Below are positions 56,206 to 64,000 of a stretch of DNA of 64,000 bases, piece by piece. How positions within the stretch are numbered: position 1 is the stretch's first letter; each line of letters opens with the position of its first letter. The notes beneath the pieces are model-generated. The model searched no databases. It was not told where the DNA came from and saw only the letters and a list, made by a program, of their open reading frames with translations. The translations under genes were made by a program, and so were the position numbers. Source of the DNA: Macrothele yani (taxonomy: Eukaryota; Arthropoda; Arachnida; Araneae; Macrothelidae); assembly GCA_039090855.1 (NCBI GenBank), contig CM077007.1:12883515-12947514 (forward strand), read 5' to 3'.

Positions 56206-56555
56206 ATGTCTGACAAAAGAATGGAACGGAGAACGGCATTAAATAATGTAAGTATGTAACATGTGACCAATACAATTGCATAGAATAATTTACATAAAGA
56301 GTCAAACATTCATAGCATCAATAGCTGGGTTAAGTCCATGATCTCCAAGTTTGTGATACATAGTTAGGCAAATTATCATTACAGCAAAGGGGAGTATTAG
56401 CTATAATATGTAAGCTTTCGCATAAAAGTAGGGAATTATTATTAGATGTTCTTTGCAGAATAGATGCTTCTTTCCATTGTGAGTAATACTGTTATTCCTG
56501 AACACAACGTGCTAAAGTCGTAGTTAACTTACCATTTTTGAGATCATACTTGTGT

Positions 56556-56784
56556 GTGTGTGTTTTTTTTCTTTTTTATTGGAGGTTTAACGACCACCGT
56601 GAGCAACTCAATGGGCAATAAGCAGTCGCCCGTCCCTAATTTAGGGTCACTGGTTCCAGGGAAGGGAAAGAGCCAGTGCCGTAAGACAAACACAACATCC
56701 ATGCCTCACCGGGATTAGAACCCGGGCTCCTTTTGGACGAATGGTCAGAGGTCATCGCCTTAGACCACTGCGCCACCGGGGCGG
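56556..56784 (-). repeat. tRNA-derived SINE, family 1, with 11-bp target-site duplication
   Basis: The minus strand begins CCGCCCCGGTGGCGCAGTGG, keeps a near-intact B box (GGGTTCTAATCCC) and ends A-rich. CATACTTGTGT is duplicated at 56545-56555 and 56785-56795. It splits the PLE GIY-YIG domain. Confidence 0.92.
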
Positions 56785-57242
56785 CATACTTGTGTTCATT
56801 TGTTCTAGTTTTTAATGTCCTCCTAGTGGAACCGATGTATAATTTCTTGGTTTGCTATGGGTAATGGGGAAGCAGAGGAATGGGATAAATTCCATGCACG
56901 TTTTCAGTTGTAAGAGATTAAGTCTTTGAACCAAAATCAAAGTCATGACGTCTGCACAGGTTCTTTAACACCGGAGTTAAACTTGGGTGGTAGTCGAGTG
57001 AACCAACAAACCTCCTTTGCGGTGTATCACGAATTAAGGAACATTCCCGTGAGAAGAGGATTTTATTGTAGAGTTTTTCTACATTAGTATTGTGAAAACC
57101 AAACAAGGAGGCCAGTTCTTTGATCTTTAAAAGTTCAGAACATCTGAGAGCGTCATTTGAGCAATGAGTTATTGCTCGTCTAACCATAAACGAGATTGAG
57201 GCTAGATTATAGTTATTCAGGTGAAAAGAGTGCTTTAGGTAT

Positions 57243-57347
57243 CATCGTAGGCGAAGAGGTTGGCTTACGATAAACTGTAAAACTAACCCTGATACCCATC
57301 AACTTAGTTTTACAGTTTATCGTAAACCAACCTCTTCGCCTACGATG
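57243..57347. repeat. 42-bp near-perfect inverted repeat covering the YRKPT codons
   Basis: Arms 57243-57284 and 57306-57347 differ by one base or less in pairing (CATCGTAGGCGAAGAGGTTG and its reverse complement). The spacer is 21 nt. The inner arm is the PLE coding sequence; the outer arm is an inverted copy joined directly to a Tc1 fragment. Confidence 0.9.
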
Positions 57348-57611
57348 GACACGGCTCGGGTTGCCCAGGACTGCCTGCGTCATTTCCTGACACTTCCATG
57401 GCATGCCCTCTCCCCGGACATGTCCCCTATCGAGCATGTGTGGGACCAATTGAAACGCCAGCTGCCGCCGTGCCGCACTATTCGGGATTTGGAGCACACC
57501 GACCAACTCGTGTGGGCCAGTCTGCTGCAGGACAACAGGCATCAGTCCGCCTCCATTCCGGACCGTATTGCAGCATGTATCGCCGCACGAGGCTGTGCGA
57601 CGCCCTATTGA
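57345..57611 (+). pseudogene. Tc1-like transposase, C-terminal 89 codons, open frame
   Basis: DTARVAQDCLRHFLTLPWHA, LSPDMSPIEHVWDQLKRQLP (catalytic Glu present), IPDRIAACIAARGCATPY and stop. There is no lesion in this stretch, but the N-terminal two thirds, including both catalytic Asp, are missing. No TIR or TA was seen at its junction with the inverted repeat. It interrupts the RT of the PLE. Confidence 0.85.
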
Positions 57612-57999
57612 AGATGGCCGGACTGCGTGCCACAGAGCCCTCTGTAATCGTCCTGCAACTCTGTTTTTGAAATCATGTGTGTCATTTATGTGTATCATTA
57701 CGTCCATAAAACTACAGTTCAATCCAATGCTTCCTTCTTGGTGCACAAACTCCATTGTCCGTGATTGTATCTGAATTCCGACAAGATCTGGACCTGTGCG
57801 ATTAAAAAAATGGCTCAGGTTTCACTTACAAATGTCTTGGTTCGAGAACTTTTAAAAAGCTACAAATAATATTTCCTCAAGAGATGTATTCAAATTGTGG
57901 TCACGGCAGCTAATCAAATCTAGTGACATTAAATCTGGGACCAAGAAGAAAAGGGTGTTGTAGCCCATACAACAGGGACATACATACACGGTTGAGAAA

Positions 58000-59290
58000 T
58001 TATTGTGACCACCAGCTAATATCCAGTGTAACCGCCGTGTGCAGCGCGGACAGCAACTAGACGGGTTGGAAGTGACTCAATAAGGTGCTAAAAGGTGTTC
58101 ACCGGTATGTGGAGCCATGCTGATTGCAGTGCATCTGACAGCTGCTGGAGGGTGCGTGGTGGTGGATCCATACAGCGAACAACACGATCCAGGTGGTCCA
58201 GCAGATGCTTAATTTTCTTTAAATCTGGGGAATTAGGGGGCCAGGGAAGTAATTTGAAGTTTTCATTGTGCTCTTCCAACTACTCTCGGATATTTCTAGG
58301 TGTGTGATACGTCGCATTGTCGTGCTGGAAGATCCCATACGCCTCTGGGAAGGCAATCAGCTTGTATGGGTTTACGTGCTCTGCGAGGATAGATTCATGA
58401 CGAAATCGGTTCATAGTTCCTTCCACAGGTATGAGGGGACTCAGATAATGGAACGCAAACATTACCCAGACCATAACGCTGCTCCCACCAACTTGTGTTC
58501 TTTCAGCAATGGTTGAAGAGTGTTTGTTCTTCGATGTTTCTCGACTTATAGTCCATTCGTTCGGTGAAGCAGAAAACGTGACTCATCGGAGAAAGAAATT
58601 CTTTGCCAATCAGCAGAGGTCAAATTCCGATACTGCTGTGCAAATGTAAGCCTTTTCTACCGATTCACTTTCGTTAGCATAGGTGCAGTGAGCCGCCCCG
58701 GTGGCGCAGTGGTCTAAGGCGTTGGCCTCTGATCATTCGTCCGTAAGGGGTCCGGGTTCGAATCCCGGTCAGGCATGGATGTTGTGTTTGTCTTACGGCA
58801 CTGGCTCTCTCCCTTCCCTGGAACCAGTGACCCTAAATTAGGGACGGGCGACTGCTTATAGCCCATTGAGTTGCTCACGGTGGTCGTTAAACCTCCAATC
58901 AAAAAAAAAAAAAAAAAAAAATAGGTGCAGTGACCATCCATCTGCATCGGAGCCCCATACGCAGCATGGTTCGCTAAACTGCCGTTTTAGACACACTTCC
59001 GGTAGCCCCCTGGCTCATTCGGCCAGTGAGTTGCTCCACTGTAGCGTGTCGATCGGCCCTCACGCACCTTCGCAGCCGATGTTCACCTCTCATATCAATA
59101 GCACGTGGTAATCCGCAGTTTCCACGTCGCGTATTCGCAATGGTGCCATTTCTCCAAGAATTATACACTTTAACCACAACAGCACGCGAACAGTTCACAA
59201 ACTGCGCTGTTTCAGAAATACTTCCACCCTTGGCCCGAAAGCCGATAATCATTGTTTTTGCAAATCTGATAAATCGCTCCTTTTATCCAT
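58000..59290 (-). pseudogene. Tc1-like transposase, interrupted by SINE
   Basis: ATG at 59290 (MDKRSDLSDLQK), then IIGFRAKGGSISETAQFVNC, SRAVVVKVYNSWRNG (HTH) and EHRLRRCVRADRHATVEQLT. After the SINE: QRISFSDESRFLLHRTNG (Asp), FQHDNATYHTPRNIRE (Asp) and NSPDLKKIKHLLDHLDRV, where the catalytic Glu of LNPIEHL is Lys. A family-typical ALHTAVTLDISWWSQ ends at the stop 58000-58002. Stops and shifts are also present. Confidence 0.85.
58692..58920 (+). repeat. tRNA-derived SINE, family 1, full-length with 13-bp TSD
   Basis: GCCGCCCCGGTGGCGCAGTG head, A box GTGGCGCAGTGGTCTAAG, B box GGGTTCGAATCCC intact, body CACTGGCTCTCTCCCTTCCC, CCCTAAATTAGGGACGGGCG and TTGCTCACGGTGG, then a 20-bp poly(A). ATAGGTGCAGTGA is repeated exactly at 58679-58691 and 58921-58933. 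It is the best reference copy of the family. Confidence 0.96.
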
Positions 59291-59437
59291 GACAGCAACA
59301 GGTTATATGTTTTCAGATTTCCTTCAGCACACCTTATGTACCTCCCAAGCCAGCTCACGACATGTGCTTTGTTTTATTTTCTACGCGCTATTGACGTCAA
59401 AAGTAGGAGGTGGTCACAATAATGTGACTCGACTGTG

Positions 59438-60024
59438 TATCTGATAAACTGAATATGCTTATATCTGCTGAACAAACTGTGAATCCCAAATATTATCAAA
59501 CACTGCTCGTTTATCTGGTAGTTTATTCCGTATAAAAACAAATATTCCTGAGGAACAGAGTAATGAAATTATACAAATACTTCAAACATAGGCAAAACCG
59601 CGATCATTCTTTTCTTTTTTTCTGTGGGGAATAATTATGACCATATCGGTGGGTGTTATACGTCATTCCCTAGATGGTTCGTGATACCGTCGTGCTGGAG
59701 GTGTGCTTTCTTTACCGCCTTCCCAAGACTTTGCACAATTGATCGCTCTGTAAATTCTCTGATCTTCGGTCACGCCATCTGCATTGTTTCGAGATCGAAA
59801 TCACATTCAGAAGTTTATAATTGGAATTCGGGAACGGTTTACCACATACGCGATCTACAAGATAGACGCTCTAACAGTGTTCATTGTCCAAAAACCTTTC
59901 AACTTTGACAGTGTGACAATTTTCAATGCCAACTCATGCTTCTCACTATATATATAGTTGGGGGTTTATCGGGGCCTTCGATTTTTCCGTTTCCAGCTAA
60001 CAAGAGTGATGGCCATAATTCTTG
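59438..60024. other. Unannotated, possibly PLE-derived
   Basis: It lies on the far side of the Tc1-like insertion from the PLE. Minus-strand reading gives no clear RT motif. No gene is supported. Confidence 0.3.
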
Positions 60025-60485
60025 CACAAGTGTGTGTCCACGAATATGCAGCATGTTAATTTTTAATTTTGTTTTTGTTATCAAGATGTAGTAACCTCCC
60101 GGTGATATTACATTTTCCTTTCTTTTTCCTTTTTCTTTTTTGTCTCTACCGAAGGTACCACGAGCCATCTACAGAATTCATTCACAAGCGTGTGTCCACG
60201 AATATGCAGCATGTTAGTTTTTAATTTTGTTTTTGTTATCAAGATGTAGTAACCTCCCGGTGATATTACATTTTCCTTTCTTTTTCCTTTTTCTTTTTTG
60301 TCTCTACCGAAGGTACCACGAGCCATCTACAGAATTCATTCACAAGTGTGTGTCCACGAATATGCAGCATGTTAGTTTTTAATTTTGTTTTTGTTGACAG
60401 GACGCCGTAACTTCCCGGTTTTGCCTGCAACGTTGATATCTGACATTTTCCTTTCTTTTTCCTTTTTCTTTTTTGTCTCTACCGT
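60025..60485. repeat. 158-bp tandem repeat, nearly three copies
   Basis: CACAAGTGTGTGTCCACGAA starts at 60025, 60183 and 60341. The first two units are almost identical, and the third diverges after GTTTTTGTT (GACAGGACGCCGTAAC). Each unit includes a pyrimidine tract CCTTTCTTTTTCCTTTTTC and GTCTCTACCG. Confidence 0.93.
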
Positions 60486-60489
60486 TTTA

Positions 60490-61735
60490 TGATTTACACT
60501 GCTTCAGTGCTCTTGAACTTCGCATAAGAAAATCCTGAGTGCGTGCTTTCACAATCTGCGCTCTGCGGAAATATGGTTATACGTAGTTTTGCATAAGTTT
60601 AAAAATTAGTTTCTTAGGCAAGGCATCAGCTTAGTAATATAATGAAATGGTCGTATTTTTAGTTACCGCTATTTCTGAACCGAAAGTGAATTTATTTTTG
60701 AGTTATAACAGCAGTTTTTTAGCACGTTCCTTACACCTGACGCAATCTTCCTCTTTTAAATGAGAGGGACAAATATGAGTGACATTTTCCGCCTTAAAGG
60801 TCTTAAATTGAAATTCACGTCAGAATGAGGTTCTTAAAAAGCAATTTTCTCCTGTACTTGTGTTTCCAGTCTGGCCGCAAGGCGATTACTCTGTATGAGC
60901 TGCCACAATTTTTGCCTCTCACAATATAATTTCGCATCGCTGTTTTTCCTTCTCAGCTCTCGGGAATTACGTTGCCGAAGCATCGTAGTTATCTCCCATA
61001 CACGACATTTTATGCTTCTTGTAACTGTTGCTCTTTAAAGCTTAACTATGACAGCACACCACATAAAAAAATTATATGGGAAATGCTCGTTTTAATGTGT
61101 TTTGCGTTTTACTATCACAGTGTTGGTTCATTCTGTCGCGAATATAAATGTCTTTTCATCGTAAAACTGCTTTGGAAGTGATGTTTGATTTATTCAGTCA
61201 AACATCTACACTTATACAATATACATAGACTGAGCAGAAACGGGAGCTCACTCACACTCTACTCCATTCCTTGGGTAAATTCAGTCCAAAAACGTTTTTT
61301 GATATTTTAAGACTTTTTTTTCTCGAGATATCAAACCTCAAAATTCTGGGACAGCATTTCTTCTTTTCCCGGTACTTCAGGCTTCCAGGAAATCCGAGGG
61401 TCATGCAGGGAAGCTTTTTATGAAAATCTAGGGACTTGTAGACATATTAGCACTACGTTCATCTTGGATGATTTACGTATCAGAGTACTTTCCAAGGCTG
61501 TATATCATTTAACAAATTCCTGGGTTTTAGAAAAGGACTTTCTTGCATGACACCCTATTTTTGTTTGGAAGCTAAAATAATAATAATAATAAAAAAGCAA
61601 AAAAACCTGGAAATCGAGTTAAAGATTTGAGGGCGTCTATCTTGGTAAATATTCCAGAAACAAAAGAATGTCAGGCGACAGTTTTACTTGTATTTACGTG
61701 AAAAATTGCACCTTCAGGTGTTTCGGTGCCCTTTT
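60490..61735. other. Unannotated spacer
   Basis: A short (TAA)n run lies near 61580. No gene is supported. Confidence 0.4.
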
Positions 61736-61739
61736 GTAG

Positions 61740-62085
61740 AACGTCAGCCTACGTAATAGCTCAACGGAGCGCCTTTCGTCGCGATGAGCGCTTGCATTCG
61801 ACATTGTACTTCCTCCACTAGACGTGAAACGTATCCTAGGGTGTTCTTTTTCTGCTGGACATTACTTTCTTGCATGGCACCCTAGAGATTTGATTAATCT
61901 CAGTAACTGGAGCGATGAATGCATCGCTCCAGTGACGGAGCGATGCATTGACTAATGCTACGTTCCATTGCATCCAACAAGTGTTCGATGGGATTCAGGC
62001 GAGCACATAAAATTCATGGACATGATCCTGGAAACATTGTGACACGGGGCGTTATCTCCTTGAAAGGGTTTTGTGTCATTGAGAT
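61740..62085 (-). pseudogene. Tc1-like transposase, C-terminal remnant with hairpin
   Basis: The minus strand reads FQGDNAPCHNVSRIMSMNF (second Asp kept), LNPIEHLLDAMERSISQCIA (catalytic Glu kept), then a region broken by a perfect hairpin at 61907-61932, and VEEVQCRMQALIATKGAPLS near the C-terminus. Confidence 0.7.
61907..61932. repeat. Perfect 11-bp inverted repeat, hairpin
   Basis: CTGGAGCGATG and CATCGCTCCAG flank AATG. The same GGAGCGATGCATT string recurs at 61937, so the hairpin arm is an inverted copy of the transposase coding sequence. Confidence 0.9.
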
Positions 62086-62129
62086 ACATAATCATTATTC
62101 AGAGCTATACGTGGCCCGAAACAATGCCT

Positions 62130-64000
62130 AAGTAGGATCTGGCAGTGACAGTGTGTTTACTGGAGATAAGAGTAATAAGTCATGTCCATAAGAACAGCTC
62201 CCGTACCACGATACCGCCAGAGTATTGCCGTCCAATCTGCAGTTTAGTTGCAGCTCTTCACCCGCGCGACGTAGAACAACGATCCTCACCTTAGTGTTTT
62301 GCGGCTGAAAGCTGGACTTATTGGAGCAGGCGCTTCTTTTCCATCGCACGGCGTCCAGTCTCTTTAATCCCGAGCCCAGAGGAGGAGGAGCTGTCAAATA
62401 TGATTGGTTAGGCAATATGGACGCGTTGACCGCTATACCGGAGGATCTCAAGAAAGCCGTCAAATTACCACCAGGTCCCCAGATCCCGAAGCTCTTCGGA
62501 AGATTTAAGCACCACAAGCCCGATAATCCATTGAGACCCATCGTGTCGAGGAGATCCGCACCGACGTACACTCTGCAAATTTCTGGCCCATCACCTCCTT
62601 GAATCGGACTTTATAATAACTTCCACTGCAGATTTTATCACGGTGTCAAGCAAATCTCTGTCCAACAGCGTGACGTTATCGGTAGTTTTGACGTGGTTTC
62701 ACTTTATCCTTCGGTCCCCGTGCCGGGAGCCATCAGAACGTTAAAAGAAGCTATATATAATTCAGCACTTTATTCGCAAGAATTTTGCCACAGCATCTTC
62801 AAATTAATGGACTTAGTCTCAAATTCTAGTTACTATAGTTTCCGAGGAAAACTCTATTAACAAACAATGGCGCTCCGATGGGATCTTCACTTTTAGCAAT
62901 TCTCGCGGAAGCCATCCTTCGCCCAATCGAGCAGCACATATTCACCAGCATTACCCCAAGACCTACCACTTGGCTCCGATATGCTGACGACGTATTTTTC
63001 ATATGGCCTCATGGAAAGGAGACTGTCCCGCTCTTCCTGGATAAAATCAATGATATACACCCTACGATCAATTTCACTATGGGGTTAGAACACAATAATG
63101 CAGTGCCTTATCTGGATGTTTTGCTGAGTAAATCGCCTGAAAATCGCTTCAATTTCCAACCTGATGCTCCGTAAATCATTCTGCCCGGCTGGTTACAAGA
63201 CAGCTTTATTCCGTTCTCGAATCAGAAGAGCATTTGACATCTCCTCCGATGTTCCTTCTAGACTAAGCGAATTAAAAAGCGTTATCGATTTGGCGATCGA
63301 GGCAGGATACGATCCGAATATGGTACATAGATATATCGAAAGAAACAAAAAGAGGCATGCCGACCTTTCTATGCCGCGGCTACGCTACCTGGGCTCTATT
63401 CCGCACGTACCAAATGTTTCCTATAAACTCAAGAACGCGCTCAGAAAGATGAACCTCGGTGTCGGCATAAGATCTTAGACACTTTTATATGCTATGCTTC
63501 AGCGAAATACTGACGAGCTCCCACTTTCCAGCGAAGCAGGTGCTTATGACATCCCTCTACAATATCCGGATGGCTCCAAGCGATACTACATTGGGATGAC
63601 TAAACGTTCATTTAGGATTAGAGTCAACGAGCATAAGAGGGACATAAAGAACGGCAAATTAACCACGGCCCTATCCAGAGAAGTCCAATTCAAGTCCGCA
63701 GATTCTATGTGGGATGACATAAAGAAATTAGCTGCCTACTCTACTCCTAAATCCACTGCCATTCGGGAAATATTGGAGATCATTACCAACGACAAGGCCT
63801 GCAATGATAGCGTCTTGCTAGAATTACCACGAATTTGGAACCAATTCTTCAAATAATGAATGCCTTTTGTTTTCCTCCAAGGATTCCGCGTGCAATACGA
63901 ACATGATGCCTCGTGTTTCTATTGAATAATTATGTTCGCATCTCTTCGTTTATTGTCAAGTCAATTGAACTCACCGCGTTCAAATTGTTGAAACGTTCTA
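62130..64000 (+). mobile_element. Penelope-like element, best-preserved copy, runs off the window
   Basis: RT and GIY-YIG are present in the plus orientation to the stop at 63856. A 3' untranslated part continues to the window end, where TTGAAACGTTCTA resembles the GAAA-CGTT string commonly ending PLE hammerheads. The upstream limit is uncertain: GDKSNKSCP near 62155 may belong to the RT N-terminus. Confidence 0.75.
62400..63856 (+). pseudogene. PLE reverse transcriptase with C-terminal GIY-YIG endonuclease
   Basis: KLFGRFKHHKPDNPLRPIVS and RRSAPTYTL (RT fingers; normally KxHKP), SFDVVSLYPSVPVPGAIRTL (motif A with catalytic Asp), NGAPMGSSLLAILAEAIL (motif B), TTWLRYADDVFFIWPHGKE (motif C, YADD intact), INFTMGLEHNNAVPYLDVLL, then RKSFCPAGYKTALFRSRIRR (thumb; the YRKP site is shifted in frame). 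VHRYIERNKKRHADLSMP is the linker. The last 120 codons are open: AGAYDIPLQYPDGSKR, YYIGMTKRSFRIRVNEHKRD (GIY-YIG) and VLLELPRIWNQFFK stop. Lesions are a few frameshifts and stops (62602, about 62857, 63174, 63476). Catalytic residues of both enzymes look intact. Confidence 0.85.

Larger units (their letters stand above)
56165..57986 (-). mobile_element. Penelope-like element, rearranged, with two insertions
   Basis: Minus-strand order: MEFVHQEGSIGLNCSFMDVM (RT palm end, for PFLDVLV), a Tc1 fragment insertion with an inverted repeat, then FTVYRKPTSSPTMIPKALFS (YRKPT motif). The open linker 57187-56918 has RRAITHCSNDALRCSELLKI and FVGSLDYHPSLTPVLKNLC. ENVHGIYPIPLLPHYP and LYIGSTRRTLKTRTNEHKY (GIY-YIG with intact YIG) are then broken by a SINE. 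After the SINE, DLKNGKLTTTLARCVQE resumes, and a hammerhead-like core ends the element. The YADD catalytic part is absent. Confidence 0.8.
57987..59437 (-). mobile_element. Tc1-like transposon containing a SINE
   Basis: The left end CACGGTTGAGAAATTATTGT and the reverse complement of the right end (CACAGTCGAGTCACATTATT) pair. TA lies at 57985-57986 and 59438-59439. Without the 229-bp SINE and its 13-bp duplication it is about 1.21 kb, the same as the 51371 copy. Confidence 0.9.

Noticed and set aside
62128..62571. 147-codon minus-strand open frame
   Set aside because: Antisense of PLE reverse transcriptase; no motif of its own.
63945..64000. Hammerhead at the window end
   Set aside because: A TTCAA/TTGAA stem and GAAACGTT are present, but the CTGANGA box is not recognisable and the sequence is cut off.

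Overview
The window looks like intergenic DNA from an animal genome, most likely an arthropod and perhaps a chelicerate. The evidence is AT-rich sequence, no operons, no long intact cellular gene, tRNA-derived SINEs with target-site duplications, and a dense layering of Tc1/mariner transposons and Penelope-like retroelements (PLEs) of the kinds usual in arthropods. The species cannot be named from the sequence alone. I find no rRNA gene, no convincing functional tRNA gene, no CRISPR array and no complete host protein gene. One 225-bp open stretch with good splice signals (28953-29177) is the only candidate host exon.

Layout. 1-4.0 kb: a transposase HTH fragment, a long array of ~148-bp monomers (family A) and a decayed mariner. 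4-8 kb: a non-LTR reverse transcriptase relic and a Tc3-like relic. 8.7-10.2 kb: two more family A arrays flanking a foldback element. 11.3-13.9 kb: a PLE end with an inverted terminal repeat, one arm of which holds a near-intact Tc1-like element (12225-13764) with its TA duplication. 15.3-15.9 kb: a 24/25-bp minisatellite. 16.6-18.9 kb: a mariner split by a PLE and followed by a SINE. 19.7-23.4 kb: a Tc1-like element holding a 2.4-kb TIR element that encodes an unclassified zinc-finger protein. 25-28.8 kb: a SINE and two Tc1-like copies. 28.8-33 kb: mostly unannotated sequence, the candidate exon, a tRNA-like sequence and family A copy 4. 33.8-35.1 kb: another Tc1-like copy. 36.8 kb: a 40-bp tandem repeat. 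39-46.8 kb: three mariner-related relics and a Tc1-like element broken by an unclassified insert. 47-50.5 kb: SINE-like copies and a second array family (B) with a 457-bp higher-order period. 51-53 kb: a well-preserved Tc1-like copy flanked by SINEs. 54.8 kb: family A copy 5. 56.2-59.4 kb: a PLE broken by a SINE, a Tc1 fragment with an inverted duplication, and another Tc1-like element that itself holds a SINE. 60 kb: a 158-bp triplication. 61.7-64 kb: a Tc1 tail and the best-preserved PLE (reverse transcriptase plus GIY-YIG endonuclease), running to the window edge.

How the pieces relate. Nesting gives relative ages: SINEs and Tc1 copies sit inside PLEs, and PLEs sit inside mariners. Three PLEs carry hammerhead-ribozyme-like cores (CTGANGA, stem II, GAAA). 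The items most worth following up are the TIR element at 19829-22205, the hairpin-ended monomer arrays (families A and B), and the PLE hammerheads with their inverted ends. Family calls rest on protein motifs recognised by eye; no database search was run.
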